A stretch of DNA of 64,000 bases from an uncultured Kangiella sp. (GCA_947503345.1 CANNCW010000001.1:496001-560000); one strand, 5' to 3'. Counted from the first letter of the stretch, positions 43,539-54,934 are shown. Program-made: numbers and translations. Notes: generated by a model from the letters alone, not told the origin.

Positions 43539-46128
43539 CGATATTCACCAATTTACCTGGAATAACAATCACTTTACGCACCGTTAAACCATCCGTAAAG
43601 TTTTTCACGTTTTCGTTCTCTAACGCCATCGCTTCAACTTCATCTTTAGAAGCCGACGCTGCAACCGTCATCTTGGCGCGAACTTTACCATTCACTTGAA
43701 TAACAATTAACTTCTCGTCCTGTACCATAGCGGCTTTATCAGCGACAGGCCAATCTGCATTCACCACATCAGTCTCATTACCTAGTGCAGTCCAAAGCTC
43801 GCTACAAATATGCGGAGTAATTGGTGATAACAATAATACCGCAGCTTGCAAAGCTTCATGCATCACTGCACGATCTTGCTCGCTCGACTCTTCTGCTTTT
43901 GCAGTTTGATTTAATAATTCCATCACCGCAGCAATCGCCGTATTAAAAGTATAGCGACGAGCATAATCGTCAGTAACTTTAGCAATGGTTTCGTGTGTCT
44001 TACGACGAAGTGCTTTTTGATCGCCGTTCAAACTTGTCGCATCAATCGCAACGGTTTCGCCTTTTTGTGTATGGTTATGTACCAACTTCCACAAACGGCG
44101 CAAGAATTTTAATGAGCCTTCAACCGCAGAATCTTGCCACTCCAAAGTTTGCTCAGGAGGCGATGCAAACATGGTATATAAGCGCATGGTATCAGCACCA
44201 TACTGATCCACCATCGACTGGGGATCGATACCATTGTTTTTCGACTTGGACATTTTGGTCATACCCGCATGAACCACTTCACGCCCAGTTGAATCAACCG
44301 CTTTAACCACAGCGCCTTTCTCATCGCGCTCGGTCACCTCAACCTCTAATGGCGACACCCAATTTCGCGCACCTTTGTCGTCTACATAATAAAATGCATC
44401 TGCTAATACCATACCCTGACACAATAGTGCTTTGGCTGGCTCATTAGAATTTACAAAACCAGTATCGCGCAGTAATTTATGGAAGAATCGGAAATACATT
44501 AAATGCATAATGGCGTGTTCAATGCCGCCCACATACTGATCGATTGGCAACCAATAATTAGCGCGCTCAGGATCTAAAATCCCTTCATCATGATCAGGAC
44601 AGCAGTAACGCGCATAGTACCAACTCGACTCCATAAATGTATCAAAAGTATCCGTCTCGCGAATACCTTCAACCCCATTCACCACCGCTTTTTGCCACTC
44701 TTTATCGCTGTGCAATGGACTGGTCACGCCATCCATTTTCACATCCGTCGGCAAACGTACAGGCAGCTGGTCTTCAGGAGCAGGAACTACCGAACCGTCA
44801 GGCATATTAACCATTGGAATTGGCGCGCCCCAATAACGTTGGCGAGAAACGCCCCAATCTCTTAAACGATAATTAACCGTCTTTTCGCCTTTACCTTCGG
44901 CTGCAAGCTTAGCAGCAATGCCATTAAAAGCATCTTCAAATGCTAAACCATCAAATTCTTGAGAATTAATTAAAACGCCTTTTTCAGTATAAGCTGCTTC
45001 TGAAATATCTAGCTCAGACCCATCGGTAGGCTTCACCACAGGCTTTATTTCAATGCCGTATTTGCTAGCGAATTCAAAGTCACGCTGATCGTGCCCTGGA
45101 ACCGCCATCACAGCGCCGGTGCCGTAATCCATCAATACAAAGTTAGCGACCCAAACAGGAACCTGTTCGCCTGTAAGCGGATGGGCTACGGTCAAACCCG
45201 TGGCCATGCCTTTCTTTTCTAAAGTCGCCATTTCCGCTTCTGAAAGCTTGCTGTTTTTGCATTCATCAACAAAAGCCTGCAGCTCAGAATTATCTTGCGC
45301 CGCTAAAGTCGCCAATGGATGCGCTGCCGCTACCGCCACATAAGTCACGCCATATAAGGTATCTGGGCGAGTCGTGTATACTCGCAAATAATCTTCAGCG
45401 TAACCATCAATCGCCACACCGAAATCTAAGTTGACACCTTCTGAGCGGCCAATCCAGTTACGCTGCATGGTCTTGACCATTTCTGGCCAGCCTTCTAGCG
45501 TATCTAAATCATTTAATAATTCTTCTGCATAAGCCGTGATTTTAATAAACCACTGCGGAATTTCTTTTTGTTCCACTGGTGAATCACAACGCCAGCAAGC
45601 ACCATCAATCACCTGCTCATTAGCCAATACCGTTGCATCATTCGGGCACCAGTTGACTGATGAAGTCTTTTTATAAACCAAACCTTTTTCATAAAGCTTA
45701 GTGAAAAACCATTGTTCCCAGCGATAGTAATCAGGATCACAAGTGGCAAACTCACGCTCCCAATCGTAAGCAAAGCCCAACATTTCCAGCTGGCCCTTCA
45801 TGTACTCAATATTTTCGTAAGTCCAAGGCGCAGGCGAAGCATTGTTCTTAACCGCCGCATTTTCCGCTGGCAAACCAAAGGCATCCCAACCAATCGGCTG
45901 CATCACATTTTTACCCAGCATACGCTGGAAACGTGAAATCACATCACCAATGGTATAGTTACGAACGTGCCCCATATGCAAGCGCCCACTCGGGTATGGC
46001 AACATACTCAAACAGTAATATTTTTCCTTCGAAGCGTCTTCAATCGCTTTAAAAGTTTTATTTTTTCGCCAATAGTCTTGGATTTTACCCTCGATCTCCG
46101 AAGGTTGATAATGTTCGTTCATCTGCAT
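43528..46128 (-). CDS. leuS: Leucyl-tRNA synthetase
   Basis: Class I synthetase charging tRNA(Leu). HMGH (in [15 protein letters not shown]) and KMSKSKNNG form the active site; the CP1 editing domain ([16 protein letters not shown], ending [10 protein letters not shown]) and anticodon-binding domain are present. The open frame extends to a TTG at 46143, but ATG codons at 46128 and 46122 are more plausible; the protein is about 866 residues. The gene is divergent from the S9 peptidases. Confidence 0.96.
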   Translation of the reverse strand: MQMNEHYQPSEIEGKIQDYWRKNKTFKAIEDASKEKYYCLSMLPYPSGRLHMGHVRNYTIGDVISRFQRMLGKNVMQPIGWDAFGLPAENAAVKNNASPAPWTYENIEYMKGQLEMLGFAYDWEREFATCDPDYYRWEQWFFTKLYEKGLVYKKTSSVNWCPNDATVLANEQVIDGACWRCDSPVEQKEIPQWFIKITAYAEELLNDLDTLEGWPEMVKTMQRNWIGRSEGVNLDFGVAIDGYAEDYLRVYTTRPDTLYGVTYVAVAAAHPLATLAAQDNSELQAFVDECKNSKLSEAEMATLEKKGMATGLTVAHPLTGEQVPVWVANFVLMDYGTGAVMAVPGHDQRDFEFASKYGIEIKPVVKPTDGSELDISEAAYTEKGVLINSQEFDGLAFEDAFNGIAAKLAAEGKGEKTVNYRLRDWGVSRQRYWGAPIPMVNMPDGSVVPAPEDQLPVRLPTDVKMDGVTSPLHSDKEWQKAVVNGVEGIRETDTFDTFMESSWYYARYCCPDHDEGILDPERANYWLPIDQYVGGIEHAIMHLMYFRFFHKLLRDTGFVNSNEPAKALLCQGMVLADAFYYVDDKGARNWVSPLEVEVTERDEKGAVVKAVDSTGREVVHAGMTKMSKSKNNGIDPQSMVDQYGADTMRLYTMFASPPEQTLEWQDSAVEGSLKFLRRLWKLVHNHTQKGETVAIDATSLNGDQKALRRKTHETIAKVTDDYARRYTFNTAIAAVMELLNQTAKAEESSEQDRAVMHEALQAAVLLLSPITPHICSELWTALGNETDVVNADWPVADKAAMVQDEKLIVIQVNGKVRAKMTVAASASKDEVEAMALENENVKNFTDGLTVRKVIVIPGKLVNIVAN

Positions 46129-46276
46129 TGTATTATTTTTCAATAAGTTAGCTTGGCTTCAATGACAAAACCAAACTCAAATAAAATCATCAGGAATAAC
46201 CGCAAAGGATACCTTACACACCTTTCAAAAAACAGCTAATTTTAAATGATAGCAACAAATATATACATAAATTAGA

Positions 46277-46305
46277 TTGAAAAAAACTAACTTCAAGGAT
46301 ATAAA
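46277..46305 (+). promoter_or_regulatory. Sigma-70-type promoter candidate for the S9 peptidase genes
   Basis: TTGAAA (46277-46282), a 17-base spacer, then TATAAA (46300-46305), placed 33 bp before the ATG at 46338. Confidence 0.55.
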
Positions 46306-46337
46306 GAGTGACTACGTAGAATCAAGGCAATAATATT

Positions 46338-48251
46338 ATGAAAAAACTCTTAATAATCGGGGTGTTATTACTGACATCCTTCCATATAAATGCTAAAGAA
46401 GTACCCTTAAAAGACTTCTTTAAATATCAAGATATCAGCAATTTATACTTATCACCAACCGGTGAGTACCTAGCAGCTGTATTCCAAGATGATGAAAAAT
46501 ATAAAATTGCAACCTTAAATACAAAAACATTAAAACTCATCAAGATTATCAACGTTGCAGAAAATAAAGAAGTAACTTCTTTGCAATGGGTTAATGATGA
46601 GCGCTTCTTGTTTAGAGTCCGCAAACAATTCGGTTCATTAGCTCGTCCTTTTGGAACAGGCGAAATTATGGCATCCAATTATGACGGCACTAAACAAATG
46701 TTTATGCCATCTGGTTTTTATGTAGCGGGATTATTACCAGAAGACCCTAAGCATATTCTTGGTGTTTTCACTAGTCGTCAAGGTTACGCTACTTTAAAAA
46801 AGATTAAACTTTATGACCGCTCCGCCGAAAGCACCATTGCTTCTAGAACTAAAGGCACAACAGCAAGAACTTTGGAATCATCGCCTTATAGAGGACCAAT
46901 TCTAGTTGATCATAAAGGGACCATTCGTTTAGCTGTAGATGATGACCAACATGGACTACAACAAACTTATTATAGGAAAGATAAAGACTCTGAGTGGAAA
47001 CTAATCCAAACTCGAAAGGAAGGCCAACTTGGCTATAACTTTATATCGTTTAGTAATGATAATGAAAACATTTATATTTATAACGAGAGAGAAGGTCAAA
47101 AAGGATATTATCTTTACAACCCTGAATCTGGCTCAAAAGAATTATTATGGAAGGATAAGGGTGTAGTTACTCCTAGTTTAGTATTTGATAATAGCTACCC
47201 TATAAGAGAACCTATTGGTGTTTCTAGACACGATGGCGTTCCAACTGTTGAGTATTTTGACCTTTCAAACCCATACTCAAAGTTATTGTCTCAAATTCAA
47301 GCAGCTTTCCCTGATGACTTTGCATTTGTTCAACGTTCAACAAAAGATGGTAAGCAAACTTTAGTAAACGTTGTAAGTGATAGAAACCCTGGTGACTTTT
47401 ATCTTTTAGATACCGAAACTAAGAAGCTTCGCTACTTGGCATCAAGTGCACCTTGGATTAAGCCTAATACTCTAGCAAAAAGAGAGCCTATATCTTTCGA
47501 AGCAAGAGATGGGTTAACTATTCACGGTTATTTAACTCGTCCGATCGGAAAGAAAAAAGACTTACCACTAATTTTGTTAGTTCATGGAGGCCCGTACGGT
47601 CCTAGAGATTTCTGGTGGTATGATAGAGAAGCAGCCTTGTTTGCTGATAGAGGCTACGCTGTGTTGCAAGTAAACTATCGTGGTTCTGGCGGTTATGGTA
47701 CCAAATTCCAATATGATGCATACAGACAAATGGGCGCAGAAATGCAAGACGACTTAACAGACGCCACTCTTTGGGCTGTTGATCAAGGAATTGCGGATAA
47801 AAACCGCATGTGTATTTACGGCGGTAGTTACGGCGGTTATGCGGCCATGATGGGGGTTGTTAAAGAGCCTGACCTATATAAATGTGCCGTTGGTTATGTA
47901 GGAGTTTATGATATCGAGCTGCAAAACCGTAGCGATATAGGTGACTGGGAAGGCGGTCGCTATTTCTTAGATGTCGCTTGGAACATTAAAGATGAAGATT
48001 TCGTCAGAGAACGTTCGGCTATCTATCACTTAGACAAACTAAAAGCCGCGGTAATGCTAGTACATGGTAAAGCAGACCGAAGAGTACCTTACTCGAATTA
48101 CAGCGCTTTAACTTCTGCACTTGATAAAATTGATTACCCATATGAATCTGTTGTAGAAGATCTAGAAGGTCACGGTTTTTACAAAGAAGATAACAATATA
48201 GAGCTCTATACTAAAATGCTCGATTTCTTTGATAAACACATTGGGAAATAG
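46338..48251 (+). CDS. Exported S9-family prolyl oligopeptidase-like peptidase, copy 1
   Basis: Alpha/beta-hydrolase peptidase of family S9 (acylaminoacyl/dipeptidyl peptidase type), 637 residues. The signal peptide ends near HINA-KE, so it is probably periplasmic. An N-terminal beta-propeller (about 25-380) leads to the catalytic domain with HGGPYGPRD, the nucleophile S497 in YGGSYGGYAAMMG, D580 in HGKADRRVP and H612 in EGHGFYKE. It likely degrades imported oligopeptides. It is followed by a paralogue in tandem. Confidence 0.93.
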   Translation: MKKLLIIGVLLLTSFHINAKEVPLKDFFKYQDISNLYLSPTGEYLAAVFQDDEKYKIATLNTKTLKLIKIINVAENKEVTSLQWVNDERFLFRVRKQFGSLARPFGTGEIMASNYDGTKQMFMPSGFYVAGLLPEDPKHILGVFTSRQGYATLKKIKLYDRSAESTIASRTKGTTARTLESSPYRGPILVDHKGTIRLAVDDDQHGLQQTYYRKDKDSEWKLIQTRKEGQLGYNFISFSNDNENIYIYNEREGQKGYYLYNPESGSKELLWKDKGVVTPSLVFDNSYPIREPIGVSRHDGVPTVEYFDLSNPYSKLLSQIQAAFPDDFAFVQRSTKDGKQTLVNVVSDRNPGDFYLLDTETKKLRYLASSAPWIKPNTLAKREPISFEARDGLTIHGYLTRPIGKKKDLPLILLVHGGPYGPRDFWWYDREAALFADRGYAVLQVNYRGSGGYGTKFQYDAYRQMGAEMQDDLTDATLWAVDQGIADKNRMCIYGGSYGGYAAMMGVVKEPDLYKCAVGYVGVYDIELQNRSDIGDWEGGRYFLDVAWNIKDEDFVRERSAIYHLDKLKAAVMLVHGKADRRVPYSNYSALTSALDKIDYPYESVVEDLEGHGFYKEDNNIELYTKMLDFFDKHIGK

Positions 48252-48254
48252 TAT

Positions 48255-48280
48255 AAAAGCTCCTTCGGGAGCTTTTTTTA
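48255..48280 (+). terminator. Intrinsic terminator between the two S9 genes
   Basis: AGCTCC, loop TTCG, GGAGCT followed by T7. The second S9 gene starts 16 bp later, so the hairpin would reduce its expression unless it has another promoter or read-through occurs. Confidence 0.9.
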
Positions 48281-48295
48281 TGGGCAAAATATAAT

Positions 48296-50164
48296 ATGAA
48301 AATAATAATTCTAATAACTCTTTTAACCCTACCACTACAATCTATAGGCAGTTACACAACGGAAGATTTCTTCAAGGATAGTCAATTTGAGGAAGTTTAT
48401 TTATCTCCCAATGGAAAATATCTTGCAGCAATAGTCGACCGAGAAGACGCTTCAGGAGTTGCCATAATAAAAACACAAGATAAAAGTTTGTTTAATTTTA
48501 TAAAAGGTAAAAAAGACGACGTATTTATTTCGATGGAGTGGATATCCGAAGAACGTATTGAAGTTGCATTAGGACATAAATACGGTTCTTTAGATATCCC
48601 TGTTAGAAAGGGCTATATAGTTACTAATATTGATGGTTCTAATCAGAGCAAAGGTACTCAGGGTAATATTCTGGATAGATTGCCAAACAACCCTGATTAT
48701 ATGCTTACTTACTTTTATGATGATGGAAAACCTGTCATTTATAAGGCTTATAAAAATAATAGTGATGTAAAACAGATAGAGCGCATACCTTTCAGGGGTA
48801 GAATAATAGCCGACTCAAGCTCAGTAGTAAGAGTCGCATATGATGTAAACCCCATCACTGGAAACGGTGAAATTTACTATAGAAAAAACAAAAAAACTGA
48901 CTGGGAAAGCATTTTTACTTTCAAAGAAAAAAATGCATCTCTGAGCTTTTTAACTTTTAATTCTGATGACAGCAAACTTTACGTCTATGATGGTAGAGCA
49001 AGTTCGAAAGGTTATTATTTATATGATCCCGAAGAAAACACATATGAGCTTTTATTTCAACATGATAATAAATTTAATGTTAGAACGGTCTATAATGGGA
49101 AGTTCAATAGGTCCGCTCCAATAGGTGTTGAGCAGCAACCTGGGCACTATGAATTAACTTTCTTTGACATTAATGAGCCCTACTCTAAATTACTAAAAAG
49201 CTTACAATCATCTTTCCCAAATGACCGGCTAGTAGTTCAAGAGATGACTACCGACGGTTCAAAATCTTTAATTCTAGTTGAAAGCGATAGAAATCCTGGG
49301 GATTATTATTTATTTGATATAAAAAATAAAAACTTAGAATTTCTAGTTTCAAAGCGACCTGGCTTGAAAACTAATAAATTATCTAAAGTTCAACCTATTC
49401 AATTTACTGCAAGAGACGGTTTAGAAATCTATGGTTACTTATCAAAACCAAATGAAATAGAAAAAGGTGATATTGCTCCTTTGGTAGTAATGGTTCATGG
49501 AGGCCCTTACGGTATAAGAGACAACTGGGAGTATGATCCTGAAGTCCAATTTCTAACATCCTTAGGTTACTCCGTCTTACAAATCAACTATAGGGGTTCC
49601 GGCGGCTACGGTCTTAATTTCCAATATGACTCTTATCGTTTGATGGGTAAAGAAATGCAAGATGACATCACTGACGGTACCTTATGGGCAATCAATAATG
49701 GCCACGCCGATAAAAAATCTATATGTATTTATGGCGCTAGTTATGGAGCCTATTCTGCAATGATGGGCTTAATTAAAGAGCCTGATTTATACCAATGCGC
49801 CATAGGCTATGCAGGTATCTACGATATTTCTTTGCAAAGAAAAGGACGATACAAAAATAGTCAAAGATTAAGACGGTTCTATGATGAAGCCTGGAATATA
49901 AAAGACAAAGACTTTGTTTTTGAAAGATCTCCAATTAACCATGTTGAGAAAATTACTAAGCCCATTTTTCTAGCCCATGGTGGAAAAGACTATATCACAA
50001 GAGACGAGCATTACAGAGATATGCTTGACGCACTTGAAGATGCAGGAAAAAATGTTACAACTCTACTTAAGCCCAAAGAAGGCCATGGATTCTATAAAGT
50101 TGAGCACAAGATAGAGTTTTATTCTAAAATGGCGGAGTTTTTAAAAAAGCACATCAAGCCATAA
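48296..50164 (+). CDS. Exported S9-family peptidase, copy 2
   Basis: Paralogue of the preceding gene (622 residues). It shares the whole layout: signal peptide (LPLQSIGS), beta-propeller, HGGPYGIRDNW, nucleophile S482 in YGASYGAYSAMMG, the acid in HGGKDYITR and the histidine in EGHGFYK. The copies share many words (YSKLL, DRNPGDYYLF, KEPDLY) but differ across the propeller. The second copy uses more A+T-rich codons and diverges, so the duplication is not recent. Confidence 0.92.
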   Translation: MKIIILITLLTLPLQSIGSYTTEDFFKDSQFEEVYLSPNGKYLAAIVDREDASGVAIIKTQDKSLFNFIKGKKDDVFISMEWISEERIEVALGHKYGSLDIPVRKGYIVTNIDGSNQSKGTQGNILDRLPNNPDYMLTYFYDDGKPVIYKAYKNNSDVKQIERIPFRGRIIADSSSVVRVAYDVNPITGNGEIYYRKNKKTDWESIFTFKEKNASLSFLTFNSDDSKLYVYDGRASSKGYYLYDPEENTYELLFQHDNKFNVRTVYNGKFNRSAPIGVEQQPGHYELTFFDINEPYSKLLKSLQSSFPNDRLVVQEMTTDGSKSLILVESDRNPGDYYLFDIKNKNLEFLVSKRPGLKTNKLSKVQPIQFTARDGLEIYGYLSKPNEIEKGDIAPLVVMVHGGPYGIRDNWEYDPEVQFLTSLGYSVLQINYRGSGGYGLNFQYDSYRLMGKEMQDDITDGTLWAINNGHADKKSICIYGASYGAYSAMMGLIKEPDLYQCAIGYAGIYDISLQRKGRYKNSQRLRRFYDEAWNIKDKDFVFERSPINHVEKITKPIFLAHGGKDYITRDEHYRDMLDALEDAGKNVTTLLKPKEGHGFYKVEHKIEFYSKMAEFLKKHIKP

Positions 50165-50185
50165 CTTGCTACTTAAGCAGGATGT

Positions 50186-50887
50186 TTATTTGTTTAATAA
50201 CCATCCTGTAATTGCATATCGAGACTTATCTGTACCTTTCACTTTTGATACTTTGTGCATTTTTGGAACTTTAAAAATACTCAAAGAATTAAAGCTAGGA
50301 AAGAAATCTCCCTCCTTTTGATTTTCTTCATCTAAAAATGTCAATTTACCACCGAAGCCATCTTTCCAATCTTTAGTCAGGTTAATAACATAAGCAAATT
50401 CACGGCCTTCGGTTGAATTAAGATCATTGTGGGCGCGTAAAAAATCACCATCAACATATTTAGTCGCTTGCGCATTAATTTTATTAATATTGTTTTGCCC
50501 CGTTAACTGCCTTATGAAGTTAATATAATTAGGGGAATTCAACATTTCCAGGAAAGTGTTTAAAAATAAATTGGGGTTTCGCCTTTCGAGATATGCCGTG
50601 ACCATCATGTAGGTATGATAATGATATGAATATTTTTTTGGCTCCAACGCTTTTAACTGATTTTTTATTTCAACAAGAGCATCACTATCTAAAGATTGTA
50701 ATTCTGCACTAGAAAAGACCCTATCCACCTCTTCATCTCGAAATGCCAAATCCCAAGGAACATCTTTATGTAAGCAGTGATATAAATGTTCAGCTAAATT
50801 CTCATCTAAGTAACTTGGAATTTGAACTCTACCCTGAGTTTGTAGCTGATAAGCATATTTCGAAAAATCTTGATTCATATTTAGCAT
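50186..50887 (-). CDS. 2OG-Fe(II) dioxygenase superfamily protein
   Basis: Probable 2-oxoglutarate-dependent hydroxylase. Counting from the GTG at 50899, the iron ligands would be H157 and D159 in RAHNDL and H215 in PKMHKV, and R227 would bind 2-oxoglutarate. A jelly-roll pattern with KLTFLDEEN fits the prolyl-4-hydroxylase/PKHD-like group. The target (protein or small molecule) is unknown. The ATG at 50887 is chosen; the GTG at 50899 is an alternative. It lies convergently to the S9 peptidases in the gap that splits lnt from leuS. Confidence 0.8.
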   Translation of the reverse strand: MLNMNQDFSKYAYQLQTQGRVQIPSYLDENLAEHLYHCLHKDVPWDLAFRDEEVDRVFSSAELQSLDSDALVEIKNQLKALEPKKYSYHYHTYMMVTAYLERRNPNLFLNTFLEMLNSPNYINFIRQLTGQNNINKINAQATKYVDGDFLRAHNDLNSTEGREFAYVINLTKDWKDGFGGKLTFLDEENQKEGDFFPSFNSLSIFKVPKMHKVSKVKGTDKSRYAITGWLLNK

Positions 50888-50980
50888 ACTTCTTCTCACT
50901 TAATCTTCAGCATTAAATAAACTCAAACAAATTCGCTATGAATACGGCAAATGCGGCTTACAAAAGTTTCATAAAGAAAT

Positions 50981-52501
50981 TTATCTATCTTTTGGTTTTC
51001 TAAAAACTATAATACAAATGGTTAATATTCCAATCAACCCCCACAACAACCACTGTCCATATTGATTAAATATGGTAGCTCTTTGAGTCATTGGGATAAC
51101 ACCTGCTAAGACTGATTTTTCGAAGCGGGGCTCTTGGTCTAACACTTTGCCTTGATGGTCGATTAGGGCGGTGATGCCGTTGTTGGTGGCACGAATGACG
51201 GGCAGGCCATTTTCGATGGCGCGCATTTTGGCCATTTGGAAATGTTGTAGTGGTCCCCATGATTCACCAAACCAGGTGTCATTACTAATAGTGACGATAG
51301 CTTGTGGTAAGTCTGTATCATTCTTACTGGATAAGTTTTGGATCAATTCAGGAAATGCAATTTCATAACAAATCGCTGGAATGTAATAAGCCTTGCTGTC
51401 ACTAAAACCTTTTTGTTCACTTGAACCAGGTGTAAAAGACGACATAGGCATATCAAAAAATTCAATTAAGCCTCTTAGCGCAAAAGAAAAAGGAACATAT
51501 TCACCAAAGGGGACCAATTGCTGTTTTCGATATTCTGCTTGAGTCGCACCCAGTTGCTTCATGCCTGCATAATATTCTGATTGATTATCTGCATCTGGCA
51601 GAATCGGAATTCCAGTAATAAAAGTGGAATTAGCATTAGCGGCTTGGTTCGATAGCATTTCAAGAACGGGCTGTGCATAAGCATCCATTCGCGGGATTGA
51701 AGCTTCAGGCCACACCACCAAATCCGCGCCCCAGTAGGCACTGGTTTGTTCGATTTGTCCTGTCACAATTGGCACATAATTCTCAGGTATCCATTTCTCA
51801 TGCTGATCGATATTCGGCTGAACCAAAGCTACCGTTAAACTTCCTCTGTCTTTAACTTGCCCAGATAAACCCCACCAAGAAAGCCCTAAACCTAATACCA
51901 AATAAGTGCCTAAAGCCACCATTTTAGCGGTAGTTTTATTGGTAGCTACTTCTGCTGTTAGGATCGACAATGGTAATAAAAATAAAGTAACTCCATGCAC
52001 CCCCAACAAGGAAGCGATCCCCATAAAAATCCCACTGGTTTGGCTATAACCTAAATAGAGCCATGGAAAACTTAAGAAACTATAACCTTGGAAAAAGTTA
52101 ACCGCTAACCATAATAAACTGAAAGCAATAACTTGAGTAACAAGTGAATAATTTGAAAAATATTTTCTAAATGCCCACGCCATCAAACCAAACAATGTCG
52201 CCAATAAAGCAACACATAAAATGGTTAAAAATACTGCCAAAGGTGGCACCGCATTACCGAAGGTATTGATTGAGACATAAACCCAAGAAACACCAACGCC
52301 AAACATTCCAAGGCCATAAGAAAGCCCCAATCGAAATGCCATTTTCGGCTTGGTGTCTCTTAAAAACCACCAAAAAGCGCTGACCGAAATAATAGCTAGT
52401 GCCCAACGCTCAAGAGGCGCGAAGGCTAATGGATAAATGGCGCCTACAATCAGCGCCATTAGATATTGTCCCCATTGGGCAAGTTTTGAATTTTTAGTCA
52501 T
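50981..52501 (-). CDS. lnt: Apolipoprotein N-acyltransferase
   Basis: Last step of lipoprotein maturation. Seven to eight membrane segments surround a periplasmic nitrilase domain with the Glu-Lys-Cys triad: E in VWPEASIPR, K in KQQLVPFGEY and C in AICYEIAFPE. The length of 506 residues is usual. It overlaps corC by 8 bp, in the order of the ybeX-lnt unit of E. coli. Confidence 0.96.
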   Translation of the reverse strand: MTKNSKLAQWGQYLMALIVGAIYPLAFAPLERWALAIISVSAFWWFLRDTKPKMAFRLGLSYGLGMFGVGVSWVYVSINTFGNAVPPLAVFLTILCVALLATLFGLMAWAFRKYFSNYSLVTQVIAFSLLWLAVNFFQGYSFLSFPWLYLGYSQTSGIFMGIASLLGVHGVTLFLLPLSILTAEVATNKTTAKMVALGTYLVLGLGLSWWGLSGQVKDRGSLTVALVQPNIDQHEKWIPENYVPIVTGQIEQTSAYWGADLVVWPEASIPRMDAYAQPVLEMLSNQAANANSTFITGIPILPDADNQSEYYAGMKQLGATQAEYRKQQLVPFGEYVPFSFALRGLIEFFDMPMSSFTPGSSEQKGFSDSKAYYIPAICYEIAFPELIQNLSSKNDTDLPQAIVTISNDTWFGESWGPLQHFQMAKMRAIENGLPVIRATNNGITALIDHQGKVLDQEPRFEKSVLAGVIPMTQRATIFNQYGQWLLWGLIGILTICIIVFRKPKDR

Positions 52502-53357
52502 TTTTTGGAATTTTAGTTACTTTTAATAAATGCACTCGACGTTCATCAGCATTCACAATGCTAAATTGAAAATTGCCCATTTCTACCGATTCATCAATAT
52601 CCGGCATATGGCCAAATTGATTCACAACAAGGCCGCCAATGGTATCAAACTCATCATCAGAAAAGTCAGCTTCTAATTCTTCATTAAAGTCTTCAATTTC
52701 CGTCTGCGCTTTGACCATATAGACACCATTGTCATGGACTCTGATATTGCCTTCATCTTCATCAATATCAAATTCATCTTCAATTTCACCCACGATTTGT
52801 TCCAAAACATCTTCAATCGTTACCAAACCAGAAACGCCGCCGTATTCATCAACAACGATTGCCATATGATTACGGTTCAGGCGAAATTCTTTCAACAAGA
52901 TATCGAGTTTTTTACTTTCTGGAACAATCACCGCAGGACGCAAAATATCCTTAATATCAAAAACTTGCTTCTCTGATTCTGACAGGTTAATGCTATTTTC
53001 CGCAGCATAAACCAACAATTCTTTGGCCAACATAATGCCTTCGATATCATCACGATTTTCGCCAAACACGGGATAACGAGAGTGCTTAGTATCAATCACC
53101 ATCGGGAGAATTTCATTAAGTTTGGCATCTTCATGGATAACGCTCATTTGCGAACGTGGGATCATAATGTCGCGAACTTGCATTTCTGCAACTTGCAACA
53201 CCCCTTCCATCATGGAAAGTGAATCAGGCTTGATGAGCTCGTCATCTTTGGCACCGCGCAAAACTTCAACTAAGTCTTGGCGATCTTGTGGTTCCGACTG
53301 GAACAGTTGAGTGATTTTCTGAAAAAAACTTCTCGACGGAGGTTTGTCGTCGTTCAT
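52494..53357 (-). CDS. corC: CorC/YbeX CBS-domain protein
   Basis: Cytoplasmic protein linked to magnesium/cobalt efflux. A short N-terminal tail leads to a pair of CBS domains (DIMIPRSQMSVI to about 190, with MAIVVDEYGGVSGLVTIEDVLEQIVGEI), then the CorC/HlyC transporter-associated domain near the C-terminus. The length of 287 residues is usual. Co-transcribed with lnt (8-bp overlap). Confidence 0.95.
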   Translation of the reverse strand: MNDDKPPSRSFFQKITQLFQSEPQDRQDLVEVLRGAKDDELIKPDSLSMMEGVLQVAEMQVRDIMIPRSQMSVIHEDAKLNEILPMVIDTKHSRYPVFGENRDDIEGIMLAKELLVYAAENSINLSESEKQVFDIKDILRPAVIVPESKKLDILLKEFRLNRNHMAIVVDEYGGVSGLVTIEDVLEQIVGEIEDEFDIDEDEGNIRVHDNGVYMVKAQTEIEDFNEELEADFSDDEFDTIGGLVVNQFGHMPDIDESVEMGNFQFSIVNADERRVHLLKVTKIPKND

Positions 53358-53423
53358 TTACGGTTATTTTGGCCTCTCTCTCGTTAAAAATAGTCTGCTT
53401 AAAAAATTCAAATGCTCTTATAG

Positions 53424-53945
53424 CTATTCAGTTAGCTCATAAGGGTTAGAAATTGATAGTTGCTTTAAAATTTCAATCTCTAGAGACTCCATCTGCTGTG
53501 CCTCAGATTCATTTATATGATCGTAGCCCAATAAATGCAAGCTACCATGTATCACCATGTGCGCCCAGTGCGCCAGCAAAGGTTTGCTTTGTTCTGCCGC
53601 CTCCTGCGTAACTACCGCCGCACAAATCACCAAGTCGCCTAAAATTGGTAGTGGCTCGGCTAAACCGGGCGGGTTTTCAAAAGGGAAAGATAAAACATTG
53701 GTTGGCTTATCCTTGCCACGATAATTATGATTGAGCTCTTGGCTTTCTTCGCTTTCCACAATTCGTACCGTAATATCCAGCGGGCTTGATAACTGTTTGG
53801 CTATGCCATGGGTTTCCGCTTCCACTGTTAGCGCCAGGGCAATCCAGCTTTGCACATTCTGCTCTGTTGGCAACTCAGTTGTTTCAGTTGCTATCTGGTA
53901 ATCAAGATTGATTGATTGATTAGTGTTCATGCGCTTTTGCTTCAC
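53424..53945 (-). CDS. ybeY: YbeY endoribonuclease (rRNA maturation)
   Basis: Zinc-dependent ribonuclease needed for 16S rRNA 3'-end maturation. The H3XH5XH site is H133-x3-H137-x5-H143 in [13 protein letters not shown]. The early [20 protein letters not shown] part with the conserved arginine is present. The frame starts with GTG overlapping the ybeZ stop by 4 bp; an ATG at 53930 is a possible alternative. Confidence 0.95.
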   Translation of the reverse strand: MKQKRMNTNQSINLDYQIATETTELPTEQNVQSWIALALTVEAETHGIAKQLSSPLDITVRIVESEESQELNHNYRGKDKPTNVLSFPFENPPGLAEPLPILGDLVICAAVVTQEAAEQSKPLLAHWAHMVIHGSLHLLGYDHINESEAQQMESLEIEILKQLSISNPYELTE

Positions 53946-54913
53946 TCGCCGTCTTTTTCGAAGGCTTCATAAGCTTGTACAATGCGCTGAACCACTGGAT
54001 GACGCACTACGTCTTGGGATTGGAAGAAAGTAAAACTTATCCCATCCACTTTTTGCAAAACATCAATCACATGACGTAAACCGGACTTTTGGCCGCGCGG
54101 TAAATCCACTTGAGTTATATCACCCGTAATCACCGCTTTGGAATTAAAGCCAATACGCGTTAAAAACATCTTCATTTGCTCAGGCGTGGTGTTTTGACTT
54201 TCATCCAAAATCACAAAAGCATCGTTCAAAGTACGACCACGCATATAGGCCAATGGCGCTACTTCAATAACGTTTCGTTCCATCAATTTAGCCACTTTAT
54301 CAAAACCAAACATTTCGTATAAAGCGTCATAAAGTGGGCGTAAATAAGGATCGACTTTTTGTGCTAAATCACCGGGTAAAAAACCTAATCGCTCGCCAGC
54401 TTCAACCGCAGGCCGAGTTAATAGAATACGGCGAACTTGCTGTTTCTCCCAAGCATCAACTGCGCTGGCAACCGCCAAATAGGTTTTACCCGTTCCCGCA
54501 GGGCCAATACCAAAAGAAATATCGTGATGCTTTATCGCCTGAATATAGTGTTTCTGATTAGGACTTCTTGGTTTAATCAAGCCACGCTTGGTAATCAATT
54601 TCACATCGTCATGGTTCGCAGGCTCAGCTAAGGCTTGTTCCGCCATCACTTCTTGAATGGCTAAATGAATATCCGCACTATCTAAATCTTGGCGCTTTTT
54701 AGTTTGTGCGTACAAACTTTCAATAGCTTGCCGAGCGGCTGCGACATTTTTCGCACCGCCAATAACTTGTACTTGATTCTCGCGCACATTAATTTCCACT
54801 CCAAGACGACGCTCAAGGTGTTTAATATGTTCATCAAGATAGCCGACTAATGCTGAAATTCGAGCATTATCGGCTGGCAATAATTCAAACGATTGCGAAG
54901 CTAAATCTGACAT
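53942..54913 (-). CDS. ybeZ: PhoH-like P-loop ATPase YbeZ
   Basis: RNA-related ATPase working with YbeY. The N-terminal KH-like region ([20 protein letters not shown]) is followed by Walker [10 protein letters not shown] and Walker B VILDESQN. The length of 323 residues is usual. The order miaB-ybeZ-ybeY-corC-lnt is the conserved one. It overlaps ybeY by 4 bp. Confidence 0.95.
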   Translation of the reverse strand: MSDLASQSFELLPADNARISALVGYLDEHIKHLERRLGVEINVRENQVQVIGGAKNVAAARQAIESLYAQTKKRQDLDSADIHLAIQEVMAEQALAEPANHDDVKLITKRGLIKPRSPNQKHYIQAIKHHDISFGIGPAGTGKTYLAVASAVDAWEKQQVRRILLTRPAVEAGERLGFLPGDLAQKVDPYLRPLYDALYEMFGFDKVAKLMERNVIEVAPLAYMRGRTLNDAFVILDESQNTTPEQMKMFLTRIGFNSKAVITGDITQVDLPRGQKSGLRHVIDVLQKVDGISFTFFQSQDVVRHPVVQRIVQAYEAFEKDGE

Positions 54914-54934
54914 ACTATCCTTATATTTTTATTC

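Noticed and set aside
46129..46143. TTG start of leuS
   Set aside because: Adds five residues not expected in LeuS; downstream ATG codons fit the family start better.
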